Assembly: GCA_030407315.1 (NCBI GenBank) | Contig: JALQPE010000106.1 | Coordinates: forward strand, 1-64,000 | Length of the DNA: 64,000 bases | Origin: Asparagopsis taxiformis | Lineage: Eukaryota; Rhodophyta; Florideophyceae; Bonnemaisoniales; Bonnemaisoniaceae | Direction of reading: 5' to 3' | In this document: positions 18,256 through 29,641 of the stretch, in pieces | How positions within the stretch are numbered: the first letter of the stretch is position 1 | Layout: every line of letters begins with the position of its first letter | The notes under the pieces: generated by a model | Seen by the model: only the letters and a program-made list of their open reading frames with translations | Told to the model about the DNA's origin: nothing | The model's database searches: none | Program-made: the position numbers and the translations under genes

Positions 18256-21200
18256 TCATTGACAAGCGATAGAAATCTTGCGAAGTGGATTATTTTCGAT
18301 CATTCGGGCGGCGATGGTATACCATGCGCTTGATTTTGTATACAAAATCAAGCGCCGGGCGTGTACTTCGTTACGAGAAATACGGCCGGAGAGTGACCGG
18401 AGAGTGTACCGAGGATGCCGGGCTGCGATGACCTTGCAAGAACCGTAGAATTTAGAACCGAATGCGGGCCATTTGACGCTGGTATTAGTCGCAGCACCTT
18501 TAGCGACCAACACTCCATCTCCAACATGAAATGAAGTTTTCCCTGTATCACAGGGTATGCTTATAGGTACAGATCTCCCAGCTCGTTTTCCCATTATTCC
18601 CAGCATCTCCACCTCTCGACTATGTAAGGTTACTGGCCCTATATGTGAATCCAAATCAGATAGTAACATCCGAGGTGGGACGCCGTACAGAAGTTCATAT
18701 GGAGAGGATCCTGCAGATAATTTGCGTCGCCGGTATCCGTATAATACCCTCTCAAGTGCCATATTCCATTCTTCTCCTGATGAATTCATCGTCTTCTTAA
18801 CACCTTTCTTCAATGTCCCAACCATTCTTTCCGCCCTCCTATTAGACATCGGGGCGTAAGCCAATACAGTCTTCCACCTTATACCATTTTTCTTCATGAA
18901 CCCCTCCAAGGACTTCGCAGTGAAGCAGGTAGCGTTATCTGATATAACGGTAGACGGAGGCCCAAACTGATAGAGAATATTGGTCTTCATAAACTCGATG
19001 ACGATGTCAGCCGTCGCATTTTTGGTTGCCTTTGCGATTGGTCATCCAGTTAAATGCTCGACGGCCACAAGTATAAAACGGTTTCCCGCTGATGTTATGG
19101 GAAAGGGTCCCCGCGAAATCAACAGAGAAAACATCGAATATATTACTCACTGGCATACGTAGGTGAGTTGAGTATATTGGAATATTAATGGATCGTTGGC
19201 AACTGTCACAACTCTTCACATATTCACGTATATCCTTATAGACCGTTGGCCACCAGTATCTGGCGAGTACATAATCTTTGGTGGTCTCATAACCCCAATG
19301 GCCAATAGAATCATGAAATGCTGCGAGAATTTCTAACCTTGTATCGGGATCGGGTACAATTCGTAACCCGGAACGTGTTCGACGGAATAGTTTATCATCC
19401 CAGATAAGATAGTTCTTTGCATTGCGCTTGATGACCCTTCTATTCGGGGGACGATCATCTCTGATAGGCAACCCAGAGATGTATCGAATGATCTCCTGCA
19501 AGTCAGGCTCAAACAATTCGATATAACCCCCTAATAGCGGAGATATTTGTACGTGTTCTGTGTACAACACGGTGTTTTCGGGTGTACATATCCGAGTAGC
19601 ATCTCCTTTGTCACTGCCGTTAAGTGATACTCGTTGAGGAATGCGTGATAAATAGTCAGCTGCTGTATTCGATGTACCAGACCTGTACTTCACCGTAAAG
19701 TCGTATTCTGCTATCAAGTCCAGCCACCGAGCAACTTGCTCGGTGGGCTTGAAGCCTGCCATGGATATCTTTCTTTTGGAAAGCATATTGTAGAGCTTGG
19801 TGATCCGTGAAGACGATGAAAGGTTCTGTAGACAAAAGATACACGCGAAATTTCTTCAAGGCAAACACAACTGCTAGAGCTTCTCTTTCGGAAGCCGAAT
19901 AATTCCTTTCAGGGGTTGTCAGTGTACGGCTTGCATACTGTATCGGGTGTACGGTTCCGTCATTTTTCGCCTGTGCAAGAATGGCTCCAATTGCGACGGA
20001 AGAGGCATCGGTTTCCAAGAGAAAGCGGCGTCCAAAGTCCGGGAAGGAAAGGACGGGCGGGGTATTCAGGCGTTCTTTGAGGAGTTCAAAGGCGGAATCC
20101 ATCTCCCTCGTCCATTGTAATCTTGTCTTCACGGATGTACCGGCATGCAAACAAGCCGAAAGTTCGGCGAACCTTTTTATGAACCGCCGATAATACCCTG
20201 CCAGTCCCAGAAAACTCCGTAATTCTGTAGCATTCTTCGGACCAGGAGCAGACTTGATCACAGATATCTTTTCTTCATCGACAGAGATACCTTTCTCATC
20301 GATAACATGTCCTAACAGCTTAACACGAGGATGCACGAAGTTGCACTTAGAAATTTTTATCTTTAGCCCGTGTTCTGCAATAATTGCAAAAACGGAACGG
20401 AGATGCGCGATGTGTGACTTGTAGCAGGTAGAAATCCGCTGGAGCGGCAAACCACCCGACAGGTGTCCCGAGCCTCGGTAGAGGAAGTGGTAGAGCAGAT
20501 GAACCTTATAGGTACCCAGCGGGTAGTCTCGTAAGAGAGAAGGTGTCGTTACCCGGAGGGGGTTGTGCGACAAAGGGGTGCTCACGCGAGAGGCGTATGG
20601 ATAGAGCGAGTGACGTAACCCGTCGAGCTGTTGGCTAACCCTAAGGTTTTCCCGGAGAGGGGTTGAACAATAGGTATGCGAACACTGTTCCAGTGGGTCG
20701 TAATTCCACTTGAGTTTACGTTACTCTAGAAACCGTGCCTACTGGCTACTCCAGTGGCAGTTTTATACTAAGTCTACTGTAAGCTAGGGTTAGTGGTTAG
20801 GAATAAATATCCAGTTAGTGACCAATCAGAACCCAATTACTGGCGCTCGCCTACCCGCGAGGTCATTGCCAATAGGCTTACATTGTAATGTATGGCTGAC
20901 CAGCCTAAGTTAAAATTTGCCCCTTGTGGGGTCTTGGCCGGGGCCCATAGGCCCGAGTGGGGTTATTTGTCAGCCTTAGCTTGTCCCAAGTATAGGAAAC
21001 ACGCCAGTTGGCTGGTGCCTTCTGATTGGCACATCCCTTAAGTGGGTACCCAATAGGGAAAAGACACGCTCGATCAGCGAGGACCGCCAGGCGGTACGAC
21101 ATGACTCCATGTCTGGAGAGTACACAACCACATCATCCAGATACGCCCTTACAAATCCAACATTCTGGAACACTTGGTCCATCATCCGCTGGAAAGTAGA

Positions 21201-21822
21201 GGGTGCATTCATCAGTCCGAATGGCATTACCTCAAATTGATAGGTACCATATCGGCATATGAATGTAGTCTTCTCTTTGCAATTTTCTTCCATCCTTATC
21301 TGCCAGTATCCTGAAAATAAATCCAATGTACTGAACACATGGCTTCCAGTTAAGTCATCAAAAATCTCCTCGATCTTTGGCAGAGGCCATCGGTCAGCTT
21401 TCATTACTCGGTTTAGGGCGCGATAGTCTACACAGAATCGAGGGGTTCCATCCTTCTTAGTGGCTATCACCACTGGAAATGACCAGGCAGAATTAGACGA
21501 GGTAATGATACCGGCTTCGAGCATCTTGTCCAGTTCGGCCCGCACTATTACGGAATGCTTCGGCGCTAATCGGCGAACACGCGAATGAATAGGAGTGTCT
21601 TCAGTCAGCGCAAAACTGTGTTTCATGGGTACAGAGGATGGCCGTAGATCATCTAAACTCCACGCGACGATATCGTAATCAGAAATCGCTGAGTAAATAT
21701 CGCGTCGAATTTCGTTCGATAGGTGACGAAGTTTAGAAGATAATATGGCGACATGGGAATCTTCCATGCTGACTCTCGAATTTTCTTCATATGGTTCACT
21801 ACTGAGTTTGAGATCAAAAAAT
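18256..21822 (-). pseudogene. pol: Gypsy-B pol remnant (RT, RNase H, integrase)
   Basis: On the minus strand RT starts near 21780 and includes FCVDYRALNRVMKADRWPLPK and the YLDD box (YLDDVVVYSPDMES) up to 21107. It is interrupted by the solo LTR and resumes at 20414 with SHIAHLRSVFAI and HPRVKLLGHVIDEKG. RNase H shows LLETDASSVAIGA and FTDHQALQYAF. A frameshift near 19765 precedes ARWLDLIAEYDF and DYLSRIP. Integrase has HDSIGHWGYETTKD, the CDSCQRS half of the zinc finger, a frameshift and an in-frame TGA in the core (about 19040-19100), then VISDNATCFTAKS and the tail to 18256. The element is therefore non-functional. No chromodomain is evident, unlike Gypsy-A. Confidence 0.88.
20420..21101 (-). 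mobile_element. 682 bp solo LTR inside Gypsy-B RT
   Basis: The RT frame breaks within SPDME|S and resumes exactly after this block. The block reads TGTAGCAGG...CGACA and is flanked by tgact at 20415-20419 and 21102-21106. TG...CA ends with a 5 bp duplication fit a solo LTR left by recombination between two LTRs. It does not match the other three LTR families here, so its parent element is not in the window. Confidence 0.85.
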
Positions 21823-21827
21823 GTAGT

Positions 21828-22190
21828 AAATTTACTGCCTGAGGCAGTAAAAATCACTGCCTGAGCAATGTAGTGCCTGAGGCAGTAAAATTACTATTTT
21901 AATTTTTTCAGTTCTAGTGCCGTAGGCAGTAAAATACAAAATTTCCTGGCAGTACGCTATGTAGCAGAATTCAGTACTGTACGATAGCAAATTCTAGTAA
22001 TTTTTGCTGGTACCACAGGGCAGTAGTGCAATGCAGTGATTTTTGATGATTTCTGCAATGGAATGTACTGCCGTACAGTACTGCCCTGGCAAATGACCTG
22101 GCATTAGAATCAGGCAGTAAAATATACTGGCTCCGGCAGTGAATTGTACTGCCTGCAAGTACTGCCTTGATAGTAATTGGTGATTGGTAT
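21828..22190. repeat. Left GGCAGTA/TACTGCC array
   Basis: Many copies of GGCAGTA, CAGTAAA and TACTGCC in both orientations, often as back-to-back palindromes such as TACTGCCTGAGGCAGTA at the very edge and GTACTGCCGTACAGTAC near 22070. Confidence 0.75.
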
Positions 22191-22498
22191 TTTCTGAGAT
22201 TCAATATTGCAATAGTTGTCCAGGATAGGGTCGTTGTGCAATGTGTTCGCATGTGAGTTCAAGTAGAGAAGAGAGGAAACTATTCTGAAGCTACTAGTAG
22301 TGAGAAGTGTAGAGGATGCATGGTCACATGGAAATGACCGTTACAAAAAAGGTAGGAGAAAATCGGTCGTTTTAAGAGGATATGAATAGAGTAGGTGGCA
22401 TTATTTGTTACTATTGTTAGCAATTAGCATTCTCGTTGTACGGAAAGCGTTGAGAGGGACACACTGTGATTGGAACGAGAGGCGAAGTTTGACAGAAG

Positions 22499-24022
22499 AT
22501 GGAATCTCAGCGTCGTGAGGAAAATCCAAATGACTGCCTAGCAGGGATTATTCGAGAGGGATTCAGGACAGTGACTGGGGAAGTTCGTCGTATTGGGGAG
22601 AGGATGGATGAGATCGACGATGATCGAACGTCCCAACGCCAGCAAATCGAAAAGCTGATGAGTCTCGTCGAGTTTATAGTAACGGAACTGCAGGGTGTGA
22701 AAGACATCTGTGATGGTTTATTACAGCAGAGTCAGGGCACTTCGAAGAAGGGGATGACCGACAAGGACAGGGACCGGTTGCGCATCTCGCAGTCAGCAGA
22801 ACTATCGTTTTCTTACAATTTTCTGTGTGCAGTATTTGGAACTGTTGTACCTTTGCTGGTCAACAAGATTGGTGCTGGAGCGACAATTTACACCAACCAA
22901 GGAATCTATGACCTCCGTGGTTGCAGGCTGCTCTCTGCAATGATGTTTGCAAAGCAGAGCAATGACAAGAGAGATGTGTTCCAATCCAACTCCGGGAAGA
23001 ACAACATCGAGCTTCGTTTCCAAGTGGTAATGTCTCTCCTGCGGAACATTCAGAAGGAAAAGTCGGGTACAGGCCGTACAATGGAAGGCTCGAGCTCTGG
23101 ACGCGATTCGAATGCGTTCAACGTCTGGAAGGAGAACAAGTACATTCCGGACAAAATAATCGAAGAAGTTGTTTATGGTGCCACTGGCGATGGCCGAAAC
23201 CAGCCTGCAGGAAGCATTGACGGAGGAGCTAGGAAGCGGAGGAAAACAGATGCAGATGGTGGACAATTGAGCAAGCGTGAAATATCTTTGGCTGTTACGA
23301 AAGTTGCGCTGACAAAGGTGCTCGGTTTCCTGAACAAGTCTAGAGAGCAGGTGCGCCATCGATTCCTTGTCGAACTGGGGTTCGCTCTAGTGTTGGAAAA
23401 TGACGCATCTATCACTTTCGAGTTTCCAACTCACGATATCATTCCAGATATGGACATTATCCCCGATACCCGTGTGACCAACGGAAATCTAAGGCCTGAG
23501 GAACGGAAAGTTGTGGATGACAAGAATTCCGAGATCATGGTACAATTCATCACTGAGCGGAAAGAAATGGTGGTCATCATTCAGTACGAAGTCGAGATAT
23601 CGGGATGTATGGCCAAAAGGATGATTCGAAGGAGAATCAATATCCTGGAGGTAGCCCTGAACACTGCAATTGCTTTCCTTCAATGCACGAGTAGAACGGT
23701 TTTCCTGCGACGTTCCTGCAATTCACTCAGATTTGTCTATGCAATCGCTTCTGGGATTCTAGGAATTTTCAAGGTGCAATCAGGTCAGACCTTCGAAGAA
23801 AGTGTACAAGACGAGCTCAAACAATTAGGAAAGGCGATGTTGCCGAGTGAGCGAATCTGTAAGAGGCATCTCTGCGAAGATGTACTGACAATTACTAACG
23901 AAAAATTCGAAGAACAACACTTGGAACAGCGTAGTACCGCGTTTGAGGAGGATAGCGGACATGGAAATGAAGAAGATGGGAGTGAAAGCTACGTTGAAGT
24001 TTTCCTTGATGAGGAGGATTGA
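22499..24022 (+). CDS. 507-residue coiled-coil protein of unknown family
   Basis: ATG at 22499, continuous to TGA at 24022. Residues about 15-70 form a charged coiled-coil-like segment (REGFRTVTGEVRRIGERMDEID). A basic cluster ARKRRKTDADGG near residue 250 could be a nuclear localisation signal. The region around 305-385 alternates hydrophobic strands and acidic residues (IIPDMDIIPDTR, then VVIIQYEVEIS); this faintly recalls a PD-(D/E)xK nuclease order but has EVE instead of ExK, so I do not assign it. The C-terminus is acidic (about 20 D/E in the last 40 residues). I do not recognise the family. It is the only long intact frame in the island, so it could be an element-encoded protein or captured host gene. 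Confidence 0.7.
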   Translation: MESQRREENPNDCLAGIIREGFRTVTGEVRRIGERMDEIDDDRTSQRQQIEKLMSLVEFIVTELQGVKDICDGLLQQSQGTSKKGMTDKDRDRLRISQSAELSFSYNFLCAVFGTVVPLLVNKIGAGATIYTNQGIYDLRGCRLLSAMMFAKQSNDKRDVFQSNSGKNNIELRFQVVMSLLRNIQKEKSGTGRTMEGSSSGRDSNAFNVWKENKYIPDKIIEEVVYGATGDGRNQPAGSIDGGARKRRKTDADGGQLSKREISLAVTKVALTKVLGFLNKSREQVRHRFLVELGFALVLENDASITFEFPTHDIIPDMDIIPDTRVTNGNLRPEERKVVDDKNSEIMVQFITERKEMVVIIQYEVEISGCMAKRMIRRRINILEVALNTAIAFLQCTSRTVFLRRSCNSLRFVYAIASGILGIFKVQSGQTFEESVQDELKQLGKAMLPSERICKRHLCEDVLTITNEKFEEQHLEQRSTAFEEDSGHGNEEDGSESYVEVFLDEED

Positions 24023-25806
24023 TTATGGAAGCGGATAAGTAAAGTTTCATAACCTCTGAAGTAAAATAATTACGACGAGGCAGACTGAGGAGAAATAGAA
24101 ACCTTTCGATATGAACCTGTCTAGGGCATGAGGGGAAGAATTGCTACGTAAATACCTGGTGTACTGGAAACAAAGCTATCGTTCTTATTTTTCCGCTCAC
24201 ACTGCGACTAGAAAGCGTCATGTCTACGACGGTTAAGAGTTTTACCCTGTCATTGAGCACGCCTCTAGTAGCTTCGGGGCCTGTGCAGTCCCATCCAATG
24301 CCGTAGCTCCACCTGGCAGAGTAGTGCGGAAAATAATACCGGGTATTATTTCGAGGGATATTTTGCCAAGTGGCGGGCAATCATTGGTACCGACTACAGG
24401 CGATCCCTGGAAGAAACCTAAGAACAATACCCGGTATTATTTTCAGGGATATTTTGCCAAGTGGAGGTCAATCGTTGTTACAGAATGTAGACAGTCCCTG
24501 GACGAAGAAACAGGCAAGAAAGATATGGAGCATGTATCGATCGATACCATCGACGTAGTCGAGGTTGACTAATTCTGAACAGTCGTGTAGAATCATTTAG
24601 AAAAGATAGAACAACGTACGTTGAGTAAAACGTTTTACTCAGAGGCGACATCGTGTACGGTAGGATGGGGTACGTCTACAGGAGAACTACTCTGTCCAAC
24701 AATAACATCATGCTCAATTCTGTCTAGCTCGCTGCAGATGGTGTGTCCGCTGAAGATGCAGGCTGGGAGGTTCAAGTATGCGGTTCCCAAAAAATGTTCC
24801 TGGGAACTCGCTCGAAAGTTCTATATGAAAGAGGGCCCTGAACAGGTTTCCATGTCAATGTGAACGAGTCCGAATAGTTGAAATTGTTTTTGTCCGGCAG
24901 CTCAAAGTTCTCCATCATTGTTCTACTTTGAAGTACGCGAGCGTCCAGGAGTAAGAATATCTATAATTGACATAGTCTTACTCTTCAGATTCTCGAATCA
25001 GAACGATGTTGTTACTCATTTCTCCAGATTACCTGTATACAGAGGACCCCACGAGAACAGCCTTTGCAGATGAAACTGACTCTTAGTGAGCACCGTCTGG
25101 TAGAGTCCCCAAAATTATTATGACAGAGGACCCAGAATCTTGTCGTGTTTTCTTCAACTTGGAAATAGTATATTTAGTGAATGTAGACATGGGAGGGGCT
25201 TCAGTAATGCATAGGTCGTAGTATTTTCCAAAGCGGATTGATAGCTCTTTCCTCTCCCGATTGAAAGTATATTAAGAGGATTTTGAGTTCATTAGGGGCA
25301 TGCAATGGCCCATTACATATCGATCCATTCAGGATCGAAAGATATGTTGAGATTCGCGAAATCGACTACAGGCTCGTCGACGTCATTAACGGGAGTATTC
25401 TAGCCTACAGCTATTCCGAAATCAACCCTAATACGGGTTGGATCATTGAGGGAGAGATAGAGATAATATTATGTCATATTCATATTCATATGAATAGTTA
25501 ACACCCTCCCAGAACTGTAATCATACTCATAGTAGATGATGGGCTTCCGGAGGACTATACAGTTCCTATGATTTAGTTGGAGTTCGCCATGTTTCCAACT
25601 ACAAATGCATCTTTCCTTCTCGATACTGTCAAAGTTTCAATCCCAAATGAAATAGTATCCAAGCAGGAAAACATGACTCTCTTCGAACCTTCATCTTACA
25701 TGAAGATGAACAGGATACTACAACCAATGACCGTCATGCACCCAAGCTGGATAGTTTCGACTTTTCTCGAATACTAGACTGCACTTAAGTTAACCTCGAA
25801 CTCGGC
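24023..25806. other. Non-coding stretch of the island
   Basis: No supported gene. Apart from the two palindrome copies at 24331-24450 I see only AT-rich sequence with short random frames. Confidence 0.6.
24331..24450. repeat. Two dispersed copies of the AATACCGGGTATT palindrome
   Basis: A 21 bp palindrome with half-site AAATAATACC is centred at 24341, and a second copy (AATACCCGGTATT) lies near 24426-24440. Each is followed by AGGGATATTTTGCCAAGTGG. They are relatives of the core of the 118 bp units at 25807-26880. Confidence 0.75.
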
Positions 25807-26880
25807 CATTGGCCAGAGACGGCCAGCCGACCGGGAGCCAATGACACTGCTGCACCTGGCTTTTGGTATGGCAAAATAATACCCGGTATTATTTTGGGTC
25901 TGCAAAGCCCAGGTGCAGTACTGTCATTGGCCAGAGGCGGCTAGCCGACCGGGAGCCAATGACACTGCTGCACCTGGCTTTTGGTATGGCAAAATAATAC
26001 CCGGTATTATTTTGGGTCTGCAAAGTCCAGGTGCAGTACTGTCATTGGCCAGAGGCGGCCAGCCGACCGGGAGCCAATGACACTGCTGCACCTGGCTTTT
26101 GGTATGGCAAAATAATACCCGGTATTATTTTGGGTCTGCAAAGTCCAGGTGCAGTACTGTCATTGGCCAGAGGCGGCCAGCCGACCGGGAGCCAATGACA
26201 CTGCTGCACCTGGCTTTTGGTATGGCAAAATAATACCCGGTATTATTTTGGGTATGCAAAGTCCAGGTGCAGTACTGTCATTGGCCAGAGGCGGCTAGCC
26301 GACCGGGAGCCAATGACACTGCTGCACCTGGGTCTTGGTATGGCAAAATAATACCCGGTATTATTTTGGGTCTGCAAAGTCCAGGTGCAGTACTGTCATT
26401 GGCCAGAGGCGGCCAGCCGACCGGGAGCCAATGACACTGCTGCACCTGGCTTTTGGTATGGCAAAATAATACCCGGTATTATTTTGGGTCTGCAAAGTCC
26501 AGGTGCAGTACTGTCATTGGCCAGAGGCGGCCAGCCGACCGGGAGCCAATGACACTGCTGCACCTGGCTTTTGGTATGGCAAAATAATACCCGGTATTAT
26601 TTTGGGTATGCAAAGTCCAGGTGCAGTACTGTCATTGGCCAGAGGCGGCTAGCCGACCGGGAGCCAATGACACTGCTGCACCTGGGTCTTGGTATGGCAA
26701 AATAATACCCGGTATTATTTTGGGTCTGCAAAGTCCAGGTGCAGTACTGTCATTGGCCAGAGGCGGCCAGCCGACCGGGAGCCAATGACACTGCTGCACC
26801 TGGCTTTTGGTATGGCAAAATAATACCCGGTATTATTTTGGGTGTACCAGGTCCAGGTGCAGCACTGCCATTGGCCGAAC
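25807..26880. repeat. Nine tandem 118 bp units, each an imperfect hairpin
   Basis: CATTGGCC starts units at 25807, 25925, 26043, 26161, 26279, 26397, 26515, 26633 and 26751, every time exactly 118 bp apart, with a last partial copy at 26869. In each unit a 25 bp palindrome with half-site CAAAATAATACC (first one 25872-25896) sits in the middle. Outer arms CCAATGACACTGCTGCACCTGG and CCAGGTGCAGTACTGTCATTGG pair almost fully, leaving about 26 bp of GC-rich spacer (AGAGGCGGCCAGCCGACCGG). Copies differ at only a few positions, so the array expanded recently or is homogenised. Confidence 0.93.
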
Positions 26881-27545
26881 GAGGAACGCCAACACTTAGC
26901 GATTGAGGGTGCATAGATCGTTAAGATGGAAAGGATGAGGTTTGATGTTTGTCAAGTGGCTTTAGGGTGGGTCTACCAATCTTTGTATTGCGACTGTGTG
27001 CCAGGACGTTGCAGTATATATCGCTTCGTGCGAGCCTTTCTTTTCACAGGAGATGAATGGCGGCCTTGGTGAGGAGATATATGACGTCACAATTGAGGCA
27101 CAGCAAGGCGTTGCATTGGTTGAGGCGGTTTCTAAACGGAAGGGTGTGAGTGGTTTTGGAACATTGCTAATGGAATTTTGTTTGCTGAAGGCAATTGTGC
27201 GAATAGGTGTTGTACTATGATACTTGTTTATTGGACTGTATACAGATAAACGTGTAGATTGTACGTCGAAGCTAATCCAGTTTCCTCATACGCATTTTCT
27301 CGTCCTGAAGGACGAGAAAAGGCGTGATCAAAGCGTCTATGTCTTCCTCTTCTTGTGATCTGGGTGAAGGAACCATCTGAATACAGCCAGCCTTCATTTT
27401 GCCCGCAAACACTGTCATCCCGTCACCTATTTTCCCTGCTTACCGCAGCTACTTGGCTTGCCACTTTCCTCTCGAGGCAACCCTTTCGACACATCACCGT
27501 TGCCTGTTAAGACATTCATCCTCTTCGCTTTCACATATTGTTATC
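26881..27545. other. Spacer with a 12 bp stem hairpin at 27295-27320
   Basis: No gene supported. TTTTCTCGTCCT-GA-AGGACGAGAAAA at 27295-27320 is a perfect 12 bp stem with a two-base loop, about 225 bp upstream of the decayed glycosyltransferase start. Confidence 0.6.
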
Positions 27546-29404
27546 ATGCTCACCTGGAGCTGGCTTGGCAAATGTCGCTCCTTCGTAGCTTCTTTGCCGT
27601 GGGAGTCGTGTGCAACTGTTCCGCTACCCCTCCCGCCCCATCAACGAAAGCTTGATACTCCCAATCCTTACTCGCGATTATCTCGCAGATTTCTTGCCTT
27701 TATCAAGCGCGAATTCAGCACTGCCGTCACTCACGCCGCCGCTGTCATCACTGTCGTTCTAGTTCTTGTGTTCTTGCTTGGTGCCCAATCTTCTCTTCAC
27801 CTTACAATCCTCCCTGATTTGTCATTCACAACCCACCAAACTGTGCAATCCAACAACTCACTTCATCATGATCCCATTCTTTCTCCGCTCAACCTCCAGT
27901 TGCATGATATGCATGAAGTTCCATTTCGATACTTGAACGAAATTGGTATGGACCAAAAAGAACGTCTCAAACACCTGCTCTCAACTCGAGCTTCCAACTC
28001 TTCCCTCGCGTATCCGACAAGACGTGCTGTTTTCGCTCATATTTCGCAATGTCACTTGTATTCTTGTATTCGAGCTGTCGCGAGTGCTGTCGTTTACGCT
28101 CAAACAACAGCTCGAGTGGCCGTCATTTTCGCACAGCCTATCGCTGAACACCATTTATCGGAATTTCTCATCGCCGACCACAATACTGGGGGCGATTTAG
28201 TGAACCATGTTATCATCATACCGGTCTCCGAAAAGTTTGAACGTTTCTCTTCGGATAATCATTCGACCATCACCGATTGGGCTGAATTTTCTGTTGTAGA
28301 CGCTGCCTTACCATCTGATGTGGTTTCTTCATCGCAAAATACCGAAAGTACATTCACAGCGGCAAACTCAATGCATTTTCCCACTGCAAGCACCAAAGAA
28401 GACAGCACCAATATTCGCGTCATTCAAAACACAGACAAAGTAGCTTCGCTGGACAACTTGGCTGCCATTGATGTGCATGTTTCAATGTCGTTGACCGGAG
28501 TGATTTGGTCCAGGTATGTTCCTCGTATGATGCAGGAGCAAATCTAGTCCCATTTTGTTGAGAGGGCACCCCCTTCAAAAAGGCATATCATTGCAAAGGC
28601 TTCTGTGATAGGGCGCCACCCAGAAACGCAGAAGGTGGAAGTTACAGATAGCGTCCTCTATTCTGATTTCCACACCCCCAAAATGTTACTTCGCGGTATG
28701 TCGCCAATCGCAAGAAAGCTGTTGCTACTCAAGTTGATCAGAAAGCGGAAGACCGGAATACGTAATCCCAAAATTGTTTTCATTCACGCTCAGTACGGAC
28801 TCGGCAACCGATTGCGTGCTCTGGGATCTGCGATGGCGTTTGCCAGGCGAACAGATCGAGTTTTGGTTCTGATCTGGGTGCTAGATCAGCATTTGAACTG
28901 CAAGTTTACAGAGTTGTTTGTAAGTAATGATGAATTTGTGGTGAGTGACAGCTTCGAGCCTGGTGAGGGATGGCCGTTTGAAAGCAATCTACGTAATGAT
29001 GCACAAATGGCACAAGTGAAATGGTACAACTATATGAGAGTGAATGGAAAGAAGGTACATACGTCGGATGATGTTGTTGAGGATAACATAGCACATCACA
29101 TCTACTTATACACGTGTTACGTCGTACAGTCACCTGTGACGCCATTCATACTGCGAACGCAGAGTACATTAAGAGTATGACGATGGCTCGATCCTGAGTC
29201 TCATCGCGTTTTGCGCATTTTAACCGACAATCTGACGCGGGAGGGCGTTTCAATAGGTACAAAGTACAGAAATATAATCCTTTGATATCTACACGGTTCA
29301 CAAGGGAGCATCCCAAAAATGAGTCGCTGTACATCACTCCCCTTCCTCAGATGTGTCCAGACCTTCCATCTTCGGATCCCGAAGAGGCGCCACATAATAT
29401 TATG
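27546..29404 (+). pseudogene. Decayed membrane-anchored fucosyltransferase-like gene
   Basis: From ATG 27546 the frame encodes a short cytoplasmic part, then a hydrophobic anchor (AAVITVVLVLVFLLGA, residues about 60-76), the layout of a type II Golgi glycosyltransferase. An in-frame TAG at 28545-28547 interrupts it; the same frame continues to 29180. The second part carries FIHAQYGLGNRLRALGSAMA, a G-x-G-x-R-L-R motif typical of fucosyltransferase-like GT-B enzymes that bind the nucleotide sugar, followed by WPFESN and VKWYNYMRVNG. The first part contains a diverged copy of the same segment (AVFAHISQCHLYSCIRAVAS) without the GxGxR core, so the protein may be an internal duplication. After 29140 the similarity-bearing text jumps between frames and fades by about 29404. 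The substrate is unknown. Confidence 0.6.
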
Positions 29405-29513
29405 TAAGATCATATGATCTTCAAAACTCAACAGCGTACGCGACGTCGCGTACGATACGTCGCACAGGCCAAAATTGTGGTTAACGGCGATAGCCGTTAA
29501 CGCAGTCGACTGC
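29393..29513. repeat. Cluster of five palindromes in 121 bp
   Basis: CATAATATTATG (29393-29404), AAGATCATATGATCTT (29406-29421), GTACGCGACGTCGCGTAC (29436-29453), GTTAACGGC with GCCGTTAAC around a GATA loop (29480-29501) and GCAGTCGACTGC (29502-29513). All stems are perfect. Confidence 0.85.
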
Positions 29514-29641
29514 GGAGCGCAGCTCGTTGGCGGTCTGGACAGCGCGTTCGAGTAGGCCTCCGCCGCACGCGTCACAGTCATGACGGCTGCATCCGCGAGC
29601 GGTAGACACGGGGTAACGGGGAAGGTCGGTTGCAGAGAGCG

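Noticed and set aside
22499..24022. PD-(D/E)xK nuclease in the 507-residue protein
   Set aside because: A PD pair and a later EVE exist, but no ExK and no supporting strand order that I can verify by eye.
25807..26880. CRISPR array
   Set aside because: Units are contiguous 118 bp repeats without unique spacers, in a eukaryotic context.
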